Shown here: piece after piece, positions 1-11,600 of the stretch | Layout: each line of letters begins with the position of its first letter | Numbering within the stretch: the stretch's first letter is position 1 | DNA from: JANOAR01 sp031411235 | GTDB lineage: Bacteria; Verrucomicrobiota; Verrucomicrobiia; Verrucomicrobiales; Verrucomicrobiaceae | DNA: 23,639 nt | Direction of reading: 5' to 3' | Assembly (NCBI GenBank): GCA_031411235.1 | Contig: JANOAR010000182.1 | Location: 1-23,639, forward strand | Program-made: the position numbers and the translations under genes | Notes under the pieces: model-generated | Databases searched by the model: none | Seen by the model: only the letters and a program-made list of their open reading frames with translations | Told to the model about the DNA's origin: nothing

Positions 1-382
1 CCCCCCGCGCGCTCCGCCTTCCGCCGTCCCTGGGGGGGCGCCCCGGCGCGCGCTTCCGGGAAACGGATAAAGCCTGAACTCCAACGTGGCCATTCGTTGC
101 TGTTCTGCCGCTGCAACGAGGAAGAAAAGGCGAAGCATGGGCAACGAGATCATCGTAACCCTGTAGAACTCATAGCGCACAGAAGACCAAGAGCTTTAAG
201 CTAAAGCCTAAAGTCGAGGGCCGCCGCCAACCACCGTGATTGCAGAATTCCAAATTTATTCTGGTCATCAACGAACGGAATTCGTAACCTCGCTGATTCC
301 ACTGCGTAAAAACATGCCTGTAAGGTTCGCCCGAGACTGAATGGCATAACTTGCATCTTTATTCTCATTTATTAGACCTGCT
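1..382. other. Non-coding leader region upstream of the giant gene
   Basis: No gene can be supported here. The first 60 bases are extremely G+C-rich and contain the palindrome GGGGCGCCCC (35-44); the remainder is of ordinary or low G+C, and about 240-382 is visibly A/T-rich, as expected of a promoter region. I could not find a convincing -35/-10 pair; TTGCAT at 351-356 is the nearest candidate but has no good -10 partner. A short open frame ending at 166 has no recognisable product. An in-frame stop (TAA, 347-349) precedes the giant gene, which bounds how far upstream its start could lie. Confidence 0.6.
193..207. repeat. Small stem-loop with AAAGCC-type motif
   Basis: GCTTTA (193-198) and TAAAGC (202-207) are perfect complements around a three-base loop. 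The motif AAAGCCT followed by AA appears here (203-211) and, as AAAGCCTGAA, near 69-78, so two related copies lie about 130 bp apart in the leader. This resembles short dispersed intergenic repeats, but I cannot test copy number elsewhere in the genome. Confidence 0.3.
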
Positions 383-2629
383 ATGAAGCCACTAAAGCCG
401 TCCGTCATCGCCGCCCTCCTTGTCGTTGGAGCCGCTATTCTCGTTGGGTATGAGCTGTACCGGAGAGCCAAAATTGCCGACGATTCTCGCTCCGCAAACA
501 ACAGCCATAGCGTGGTCAAGGACAGCACAGGGGCCACTCCAGAGCCTGTGCCAGCAGTCGTCGCCAGCAAGCCGCCAGAGCCTAGGGCATCAACATCTGT
601 ATCTGTGGAAGGCAAACGCATCGCGATGGGCAAGCGCAAAGTGCAGCCCGTTGATGTGCGCGATGTGCCTAGTCTGGCACCAGGTTTGGAGCCCATGCGC
701 AAGGTGGCTCTTGCTGCCCTGGAGCGGTCGGTGCCGGGTGTGAAGGTGGAGTTCGATGCGATCACGGGCGCTCCGAGTTACGTGCAGGCGACGGGCCGAT
801 TCCTCACGCCGCCGCTGGCAAAGGGCCAGCCTGCGCGTGCGGCTGTGGAAGCCTTTATTGATGAACACGCGGCGTTGTTCGGCCACACGGCTGCGGCTTT
901 AAAAACAGCGCGCGTGACTCGCGAAGACGTGACGGCGCATAATGGCATGAGCACGCTGGTATGGAACCAGCAGGTGAACGGCGTGCCGGTGTTCAAGACG
1001 ATCTTTAAGGCCAATGTGACGAGGAATGGCGAGATCATCACGCTCAATGATCACTTTCTCGCAAGCCCGGTGGCACAGACAAGCATCGCCCAGGCGACGG
1101 TGAACGCGCCGCGTGCGATTTCTTTAGCGGCGGCATCAGTCAATGACAGCGTGGACGAAGGCTCGATCTCGGGGCAAGGCAAGGCGACAGGAGCCGAGAG
1201 CAGGCAGAGCTACATGGCCAAGGGCCTGAGCGACACGATCGCGCAGTTCACCTACATGCCGATGGATGCGAGCAATGTGCGCGCGGCCTGGGATGTGACG
1301 ACCTTTTCCATCGCCAACAACGAGATGTTCCGCATCGTCGTGGATGCTATCACAGGCGAGGTGCTCTATCGCACTAGCCTGACGAGCGACATCAGCGACG
1401 CGAGTTATCGGGTTTTCACTAGCGATAGCCCATCGCCCTTTTCGCCAGGGTATGACACGCCGAACAGCACGCAGCCCGCTTTGGTGCCTCGGCAGTTGGT
1501 GACCATCCAAGCACTGAACACCACAGCTTCGCCGAATGGCTGGATCAACGATGGCGTCACCGAGACGCTGGGCAACAACGTCGATGCCCATACCGACACG
1601 GATGCCAACAATAGCCCCGATTTGCCGCGCCCAACCTCAGCGACTCGTGTGTTTGATTTCCCGCTGGATCTCAACCTCGCACCGAGCACTCACAAAGACG
1701 CTTCAGTGACCAATCTTTTCTACTGGTCCAATATCTTCCATGATCGGATGTACTCGCTGGGTTTCACCGAGACGGCGGGCAATTTCCAAACCGATAACTT
1801 TGGCCGAGGTGGCCTAAGCAACGATGCCGTGCAGGCGGATGCACAAGATGGCAGCGGCACGGATAACGCCAACTTTTCTACCCCTGCTGATGGCTCGCCA
1901 GGGCGGATGCAGATGTATCTGTGGACGGGGCCTACGCCTGATCGCGATGGCGACTTCGAGATGGAGGTGGTGCTGCATGAACTGTGCCACGGAGTGAGCA
2001 ATCGCCTCGTCGGTGGGGGCGTGGGCATCAGTGCCAACATCACGGGTGGCATGGGCGAGGGGTGGTCGGACTTTTACGGGCTCGCGATGCTGGCCGAGGC
2101 GAGTGATGATGTGAATGGTACGTGGGCACGCGGTGCGTATAGCCGTTATCTCATCAGCGCAGGCTTCACCGAGAACTACTACTATGGCGGGCGGCGCTAC
2201 CCTTACTCCACCAACAAGCTGAAAAATCCGCTGACGTTGAAGGACATTGACCCCACGCAGGCAAGCCTGCACACGGGCATACCGAGGCATCCGTTCGTTG
2301 GCAATGTGGCGGATCAGGTTCATAACATGGGCAACGTGTGGTGCGTGGCGTTGTGGGAGCTGCGGGCGAAATTGATCACCAAGCATGGCTTTGCTACGGG
2401 TAATGAGTTGACGCTCCAGCTCGTCACCGATGGCATGAAGCTCTCGCCTGCAAACCCGAACTTTTTGCAAGCGCGTGATGGCATTATCCAGGCCGATCTG
2501 GTGAATAACGCGGCTGCGAACAGCAAGGAACTGTGGGCTGGCTTCGCCAAGCGTGGCATGGGCGTGAGCGCCACCGCGCCTGTGAGCAGCACCTCCATCG
2601 GCATTTTCGAGGCCTATGATGTGCCGGGC
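383..2629 (+). other. N-terminal export segment, FTP-type propeptide and M36 (fungalysin) peptidase domain
   Basis: This is a domain region of the giant gene. The propeptide shows the FTP signature around residue 192 (LVWNQQVNGVPVF, then a NGEIITLNDHF stretch), and a PepSY-like strand pattern ends near DAITGEVLYRT. The catalytic domain carries HELCHGVSNRL, with zinc ligands H532 and H536 and general base E533, followed by GGMGEGWSDF with the third ligand E559. VHNMGNVWCVALWE and the NFLQARDGI-type motif near its end are also typical of M36. The zinc site is complete, so an active endopeptidase is expected after propeptide removal. In M36 proteins the motif is more often HEYTHG or HEYGHG, so cysteine at 535 is less usual. 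Confidence 0.9.
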
Positions 2630-5600
2630 GATCTCGCCATCACACCCGTCGCTGCGGCGAGCAGCCTAGGGCTGGTCGGTGGGCCGTTCAGTGTCAATTC
2701 CTTTGCCTACACCCTGACCAATAACGGCGGCGTGGCGGCGGTTTGGATAGCGGCCAAAGAGCAGACTTGGACTGATCTCTCGGCCAGCGGTGGAACCCTC
2801 GCCCCAGGGGCGAGCACGACGGTTACTTGGTCGCTCAATACCGGGGCGAATGCTCTCGGCGTAGGCGAGCAGCTCGACACGCTGACGATCACCAATAGCA
2901 CCACGGGTTTCGTCCACAGTCGGCCACTTTACTTGTCCATCAGCAGCACGCCCGTGGCCCAGACGATCACGTTTCCCACACTCTCGCCGCAGTTGGCGAG
3001 TGCTGCGCCCTTCACGCTCACGGCCACGGCGAGCAGTGGCTTGGCGGTGACTTACAGCATCGTCAGCGGGCCAGCGACGGTGAGCGGCAGCACGCTCACG
3101 CTCACGGGTGCAACGGGGGCGGTGACGGTGAAGGCAAGCCAAGCGGGCAGCAGCATCTACACCGCTGCGCCGGATGTGCTGCGCACGTTTGTGGTGGGCA
3201 CGGGGTTTCAGTTTGCGAAGGTGGTGACGTCGCAAGGCGGGCAGTTTACGTATGCACTGAAGGCCGACGGCACGTTGTGGACTTGGGGCACCGCAGGCAA
3301 TGGCAATTTGGCGGACGCTGCCAGTGCCCACCGCATCACGCCCACGCAGATTGGTTCGGTGACGACGTGGGCGAATATTACGGCAGGTAATAATTTCGGC
3401 TTTGGCCTGCGCAGCGATGGCTCGCTGTGGGCCTGGGGGTTTAACTTCAACGGCCAGCTCGGCGATAGCACCACGGCTGCAAAAACGGCACCCACGCAAA
3501 TCGGTGCGGGCAGCACCTGGGTGGCGGTGAGCGCGGGTTCGTTTCACACGTTGGCGATCAAGTCGGATGGCACGCTGTGGGCTTGGGGCTTGAATACCAA
3601 TGGGCAGCTCGGCAACAACAGCACCACGCAGAGCACCACCCCGGTGCAAGTGGGCGTGGCGACCAACTGGGCCAGCGTGTCAGGCGGCAGCTCGCATAGC
3701 TTGGGGCTCACCACCACGGGTGAACTGTGGGCCTGGGGGCTGAACAGCAGCAGCCAGCTCGGCGATGGCACGACGACGCAGAGCTTGGTACCCATCCGCA
3801 TCGGCGTTGCTACGGATTGGGCGGAGGTGCTCGCCGCTGGCTCCAGTTCTGTTGCGCGCAAGACCGGCGGCATGCTGTGGGCTTGGGGTGGCAATGGCAG
3901 CGGGCAGTTGGGCGATGGCACTTTTGTGACCAAGACAACGCCCACGCAGATCGGCGTGGATACGACGTGGACGGCTCTCGCGGGTGGATCAAATAACACG
4001 GGCGGGCGCAAGAGTGATGGCACCCTCTGGATCGCGGGCAACAACACAGGCGGGCAGCTCGCCAATGGCACCACTTCATCGAGTAGTTTGCCTGTGCAGA
4101 TCGGCACTGCGACCGACTGGACGAGCCTTTCTATCGGCATCAATCATATCGCGGCGCTGCGTGCAGATGGCTCGATTTGGGCGGCAGGCGAGGCGGCGAG
4201 TTTCACCGGGGTGCAGCCTCGGGCGATGGCTTTGGCTTCGGCTTCCACGAGTGTGTGGACGCAGATGAGCGGGGCCAATGGCTCGTTCCTGGCGGTGCGC
4301 AGCGATGGCACGCTGTGGGCCTGGGGCTTGGGTACGAACTATCAGTTGGGCAATGGCAGCACGAGTGATTTGCGTGCGCTGACGCAGGTGGGCACGGCGA
4401 CGGATTGGAAGCAAGTGAGCGAGGGCACCAACCAATTCACGATGGCGGTGAAGACGACGGGCACGCTGTGGGGCTGGGGATTGAACAGCACCTCGCAGCT
4501 CGGCGATGGCACGACGACGACGAAGACGGCGGTCACTCAGGTGGGCGTCGCCACAGACTGGTCGCTGGTCTCTGCGGGCAGCGGCCACACGCTGGCGGTA
4601 AAGACGACGGGCACACTGTGGGGCTGGGGCAGCAATGGCTTAGGACAAGTCGGCGATGGCACCTTGGTGACCAAGACCACGCCTACGCAGATCGGCTCGG
4701 CGACCAATTGGGCCAAAATTTCGGCAGGTAGTTCGCACAGTCTGGCGGTGAAGACCGATGGCACGCTGTGGGCCTGGGGTGGCAACAACAGCAACCAACT
4801 CGGCGACGGCACCACGACCACGCAGCAGAGTCCGGTGCAGATCGGTGTGGCGACGACTTGGAGCGATGTCGCCGCCTGTTCTGGCCACTCGGTGGGCCTG
4901 CGTAGTGATGGCACGCTGTGGACGTGGGGCCAGGGCACTTATGGGCAAATGGGCAGCGGTAGCACGGCAAATCGCACCACGCCGGCGCAGGTGGGAACGG
5001 ACACCAATTGGGCAAAAATATTTGCTGGCTACAACCAGACCATCGCGATCAAAAGCACAGGCACGCTGTGGATTTGCGGCCAAGGCAATTCGGGAATGCT
5101 GGGCGACGGTGGCATCGCGAATTCCACGACGCTCGTGCAAGTGGGCAACGATACGGGCTGGTCGCTAGCGGCTGGCGGCATCTACACCATGTCTGCTGTG
5201 CGCAATGGCACAGGCTTCTTCACCGCTGGGGCCAGCGCTGGGGCTCGCACGATGGCGGGCGGGCGGGATAGCCGGGTGCTGGCCCCCGTGCTGCCGATTC
5301 TCTCGGCGCAGACGTTCAACAGCCTCACGGCCAGTTACAGCACTTACCAATCACCCGTCAATATCACCACATCGAGTGGCCTCACGCCCACCGTGCAAGT
5401 CCTCTCGGGGCCTGCGACGGCGAGTGGCAATGCACTCACGCTCACGGGCAACGGCACGGTCGTGGTGCTGGCCTACCAGTATGGCGATGATGCGGCGTGG
5501 AATGCCATCCCGCCGACGAGGATCAGCTTCACGGTGGGCAATGCCTTGGCCGTGAGCTTCCCCACGCTGGGCAGCACGGGGCTCACCAGCAATGGCTTCG

Positions 5601-8600
5601 ACGCGCGCAATGTCGTACTCGCGCCCACACTCGGCTTTGCCCCCACCCTGGGCACCGCCTTGACGCTGGTGAACAACACCAGCAGCAGCGCCATCATCGG
5701 CACGCTGCCGGGCATCGCGCAGGATGGCTACTTGGTGATGAGCTTCGGCGGCACGAGTTATGGCTTCCGCGTCGATTACCTTGGAGGCGATGGCAACGAC
5801 ATCGTGCTTACCCACGAGGTGACGCCGCAGACGATCAGCATCGCGCAGGTGAATCCAAAGGAGATCACCGATGTGCCCTTCGCCATCGGTGCCACGAGCA
5901 CAGGCGGCTTACCCGTGACGCTGAGCGTCATCACCGGGCCAGCGAGTGTGGCTGGCAATACGCTCACGCTCACGGGTGCGGCAGGCGCGGTGACGATGAA
6001 GGCGGCGCAAGCGGGCAATGCGCTGTTCACTGCGGCACCGGATGTGGTGTTTACTTTTGCGGTGGGGAGCAGTGTGAGATTCTCGGCGATAGCGTCGTAC
6101 AATCACACGCTCGCTGTGGGCACCAACGGCTGGCTCTGGGCTTGGGGAAACAATAGCAGCAATCAGCTCGGCGATGGCGCGACGACCTCTCGCTACATCC
6201 CTGCTCGCATCGGCACTGCGACGGATTGGCTGCGCGTCTCTGCTGGATCGCTGCATTCGCTCGCCGTCAAAAACACGGGCACCCTCTGGGCCTGGGGTTC
6301 CAACCTCAACAACCAGCTCGGTGACGGCACCACCACCACCCGCACAGCGCCCACCCAGATCGGTGTCGTCACGACTTGGGCACAGGTCTATTCGGGTCGG
6401 TTGCACTCCATTGCCCGCCGCACCGATGGCACGCTGTGGGGCTGGGGTTTAAACACCAGCGGCCAGACGGGCGATGGCACGGGCGTCACCAAATCTGTGC
6501 CCACGCAAATCGGCGTTGCCACGGACTGGGCATCGGCTGCGGCGGGGGAGGATCACGGTCTCGCCATCAAGACCAACGGCACGCTTTGGGGGTGGGGCTC
6601 GAACAGCAGCGGGCAAGTCGGCGATGGCACCGCAGTGAACAAACTTGGCCCCGTGCAGATCGGCACGGCGACCAATTGGAGCGTGGTCAGCGCTGGCCAA
6701 GCCCACAGCCTTGGCGTGCAATCCGATGGCAGTCTATGGGCCTGGGGCGCAGGCACATCAGGCCAGCTTGGCGATGGCACCTCAGTGAGTAGAACGAGCC
6801 CCGTGCGGGTCGGCACCGCCAGCGACTGGCTCAGCGTGCTGGCCAGCCCTAGCTACTCCCGCGCCATCAAGACCGATGGTAGCCTGTGGGTCTGGGGGCT
6901 CAACACCAGTGGGCAACTCGCTGATGGAACTTTTATCAACAAGACCTCGCCCGTGCGCCTCGGTATGGCCTCGGACTGGGCCGCCGTGAGTGGTGGCAGC
7001 ACGGGTTATACGATGGGGCTCAAGAGCGACGGCACGCTCGCCACCTTCGGCGATGGCGCGACCTTTGGCGGGCATGGCCTATCGCCGCGAGCGTTTGGAC
7101 GCGCGATGGCAGCCAGTTCAAATCAGCAGGTCAGCACCTCAGCCACGCACACGCTGGTGCGTCGTAGCGACGGTACCCTGTGGGCCTTCGGCACCGGCAC
7201 CAGTGGCCAACTCGGCAACAACGTGACGCTTAACTCCGACCCCATTCAGATTGGCACGGTCGCCACCTGGGCCAGCGTCAGCAGCGGCAATTCCTTCTCC
7301 GGCGGCATCCGCAGCGATGGCACTCTATGGATGTGGGGCACCAATTTCAGCAACCAACTCGGTGATGGCACCACCACGACGCGTTTCGTGCCGACTCAAA
7401 TCGGTAGCGCCGCCGACTGGGCCAGCATCGCTCCTGCACCCGGTGGCAGCCACACCCTCGCGCTCAAGACGGGTGGAACCCTGTGGGCCTGGGGCAGCAA
7501 CAGCAGCAGCCAACTCGGCGACGGCACCGCCGTAGCCAAAACCGTGCCCACTCAGATCGGCAGCGCCACGGATTGGAGCAAGCTCGCCACGGGAGCTGCG
7601 CACTCCCTCGCGATCAAAACCGATGGCACCCTTTGGGCCTGGGGGTTGAATTCCAGCAATCAACTCGGCGATGGCACCACCACCACCCGCAGCGTTCCTA
7701 CCCAAATCGGCATCGCTACCGATTGGGCGCAAGTGGCCACCTTCAGCAACTCGTCCTATGCGCTGAAGTCCAACGGCACGTTATGGGCCTGGAGCACCAA
7801 TTCCAGCGGTCAACTCGGTGACGGCACCACCGTTTCTAAAACGACTCCCACCCAGATCGGCACCGATACCGACTGGCTGCAAATCACGGCTGGCTCCAGT
7901 CATGCCAGCGCAACCAAGAGCAACGGCTCGCTCTGGGTATGGGGGCTAAATTCAACGGGTCAGCTCGGCGACGGCACCATCACACAGCAGAATAGCCCCG
8001 TCCGTATCGGCACCAGCACGGGCTGGGTCGCCGTCACTGGCGGCAGCCTCCACACCATCGCCCTGCGCAACGACGGCTCCCTCTGGAGCGCAGGCAACAG
8101 TGGCAACTTCCGACTCTCATCAACCTCTGGCCGTTCGCCGTTCGCCGTCGCCCCCGTCGTTCCCGGCCTCACGGCACAGACGCTGAATGCCACGCCTATC
8201 GGCACCAATCCTTACCGTTTCACTGCCAGCAGCGGGTTGCCGGTACAGATCGCGCTGGTGTCTGGCCAAGGCACGATCACGGGGGATGAAATCAATCTCA
8301 CCGGGGCCGTCGGTGCGCCTGTGGTGGTGCTCATCTGGCAGCCTGGCGATGAGTTCGCCTGGAATGCCGTAGGGCCTGTGGAGGTGACCATCGGCACGCT
8401 GAATCCGCCGACTATCGAGAGCCTTGCTCACGCTAATGTGTCGGGCTCGGGCGCGGATCTCACGGCCACGGCCAATCCTAATTTTGGCCTCACCAGCGTG
8501 TCGTTCCAGTACGGCACTAGCCCCACGCTGAGCACTTTCAGCAGCAGCAGTTCGATCAGCATGGGTTCTGGAAATAACAGCGTCACCACTGCGCCCATTG

Positions 8601-11600
8601 CCATCAGCGGACTCAGCCAAGCCACCACCTACTACTACCGTGCTGTGGCCACTAGCGCAGGTGGCACGACGACGAGTAGCATTCAGAGCTTCACCACGCT
8701 GCTGCGCGACATCGTCATCGAGCAGCCTGCAGCCTCTGAGATCGCCAGTGGCTCCACGAGCGACTTCGGCAACGTGACGATGGGCAGCAGCGGCTCGCTC
8801 ACCTTCACGGTAAAAAACACCGTACCCGGCACGGCCATCACGCTCGGCACGCTCTTACTCTCGGGCGCAGATGCGGCGAGCTTTTCCATCAACACCACGG
8901 GCACGAATACCAGTATCAGCGGCGGCACCAGCACCACCTTCAGCGTCGTCTTCACACCCACGATCAGCGGCGCACGCACGGCCTTGCTGACGATCCCCAA
9001 CAACGACCCGGATGAGAATCCTTTCTTCATCAACCTCACCGCCGTGGGTGCCGCCATCGCTGGGCCTGGGCAGAGCCTCGTCGGGCCGAGCAGCTTGCCT
9101 TATCGCCTTGCCAGCAATGGGGCCTTCACCCTCGGCTACATCGCCACTAGCGGGCTTGCGCCGACTTACAGCATCGTCGCGGGCTCAGCCTCAGCGACGG
9201 TCAGCGGTAGCACCGTCACGCCCACGGGCGTGGCCGGGCCTGTGACGATCCGCATCGACCAAGCGGGTGGCTCCGGCTACAACGCTGCGGCTCCCGTTTA
9301 TCGCAGCTTCAGCATCATCAGTGATCGCTTCAGCAAGCTCGCCCAAGGCCCCACTTCCGACCATGCACTCGCCATCAAAACCGACGGCACGCTGTGGGCC
9401 TGGGGCAGCAATAACTTCGGTGAACTGGGCAACGGCGGCACTACGGACAGCGCGGTCATCATCAAAATTGGCGTCGCCACCACTTGGAATCTCGTCGCCA
9501 CAGGCACCGATTTCAGCGCCGCCATCCGCACTGACGGCACGCTATGGACGTGGGGTCTCAACACCAGTGGCCAGCTCGGCGACGGCACCACCATCACCCA
9601 CAGCGCGCCCACCCAAGTCGGTGTCTTGACCACCTGGGCCAGCGTGGTCTGTGGCGACAATTTCATGATCGCCCGCAAGACCGACGGCACGCTGTGGACC
9701 TGGGGCGGCAACCTCAACAGCCAGCTCGGCCTGGGCGATACGACCAACCGCAGCACGCCCACGCAGATCGGTGCGCTGACGACTTGGAGCGCGATGGCCG
9801 CAGGCACCAGCCACGTCATCGCGCGCAAGACCGACGGCACGCTGTGGGCCTGGGGGTTGAACAGCAGCAGCCAGCTCGGCCTCGGCGATACCAGCACCCG
9901 CAGCACGCCCACGCAGGTCGGCGTGAGCACCTCTTGGAACATCAAACTTGGCTGCGCAGCGAACTCCTCGTTTGCCATCCAAAGCGCCACCTCCGGTGCC
10001 CTCTATGCCTGGGGCAGCAACAGCAGCTATCTCCTCGGCAACGGCACCACCACCACGCTCACCGTGCCCACGCTCATCGGCAGCACCTTCACCTGGAGTT
10101 CCATCTTACCCGGCGCGGGCCATGCCATCGCCACTCGCAGCGATGGCACGCTGTGGGCCTGGGGCGGCAGTAACACCACTGGCCCAGCGGGCTTTGGCGA
10201 TAGCTCCAGCCGCACCAGCCCCACGCAGCTCGGCACGGCCACGGACTGGGCCGCAGCCACGGGCACCAGTTTGAACTCATACGCGCTAAAAACCGATGGT
10301 ACCCTCTGGTCTAGCGGAGCGAACAACAACCTCAAGCTTGCCACTCCCTACGTCGCCCCCGTCGCCATTGCCAGCGGCGTCACCGCCATGTCCCAAGGGT
10401 CATCCCGCAGCCACTTCATCCGCAGCGACGGCACGCTGTGGGGTATGGGCAGCAACTTCAGCGACCTGGGAGACGGCACCACCACACGCCGCCCCGCGCC
10501 CGTGCAAATCGGCACCGCCACCAACTGGCAGAGCATCGCCGGCGGCAGGCAGTTTGCCCTCGCGATCCGCAGCGATGGCACGCTGTGGGGAACAGGTCTT
10601 AATTCTTTAAACCAACTCGGCGACGGCACCACCACCACCCGCCTCAGCTTCGTGCAGCTCGGCAGCAGCACATGGAGCAAAGCCTCAGCGGGCGGCTACC
10701 ACGGCCTCGCGATCCGCAGCGATGGCACACTCTGGGCTTGGGGTTACAACTTCTACAGCCAGCTCGGCGACGGCACCACCACCACCAGCAGCAGCCCCAT
10801 ACAAATCGGCACCGGCACCGATTGGCAGAGCATCGCCACAGGCGAATATTCCTCCTACGCTCTGAAGACCGACGGCACCCTGTGGGCCTGGGGGTGGAAT
10901 GCCTTCAGTCAACTCGGCGATGGCACCACCACCAACCGCAGCAGCCCCGTACAAATCGGCACCGCTACCGACTGGGCCAGCCTTTCAGCAGGCACCAGCC
11001 ATACCCTCGCGCTGAAGACCAACGGCACGCTCTGGGCCTGGGGTAACAACAGCGATGGCCAGCTCGGCAACGGCACCACCACTAACCTCAGCGTCCCTAC
11101 CCAAATCGGCAGCGCCACCGACTGGACAGCCATCCAGGGAAGCGACGTCAACAGCATCGCCCGTAAGGTCGATGGCTCCCTCTGGGTCGTCGGGCGCAAC
11201 ACCTTTGCCCAGCTCAATGACAGCACCGTCACCAGCCGCTCCACCTTCATCCAGCTAGGCACCCACAATGCCTGGAGCACCCTCGCCAGCGGGCGCGGCA
11301 CCCACATCCTCGCCACCACTGCCGACGGCACTTTGTGGGGCGTGGGCAACAACGCCGACTCCCAGCTCGGCAGCAACGCCCGCCTCATCTCGGCGCTCGA
11401 CTACGCCCACCCCGGCACCACCACCCAGGCCATCACTTTCCCCACCGTCAACATCCCCGGTTACGGCAACCCTTACACCCTTAATGCCACCACCACCAGC
11501 GGCCTGCCCGTCAGCTACATCCTCGCCTCCGGCCCTGCCTCCATCAGCAACGGCAACCTCCTCACCGTCACTGGCCCTGGCACGGTGAAACTCCTTGCCT

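Noticed and set aside
137..166. Short ATG-to-TAG frame of nine codons in the leader
   Set aside because: Too short, no ribosome site, no recognisable leader-peptide logic.
351..376. TTGCAT as a -35 element for the giant gene
   Set aside because: At 16-18 bp spacing no acceptable -10 hexamer appears; not supported as a promoter.
2666..3649. Long reverse-strand open frame of 327 codons
   Set aside because: It is antisense to the protease/RCC1 region, has an arginine- and proline-rich composition with no domain, and breaks the strong forward-frame repeats; a by-product of codon bias.
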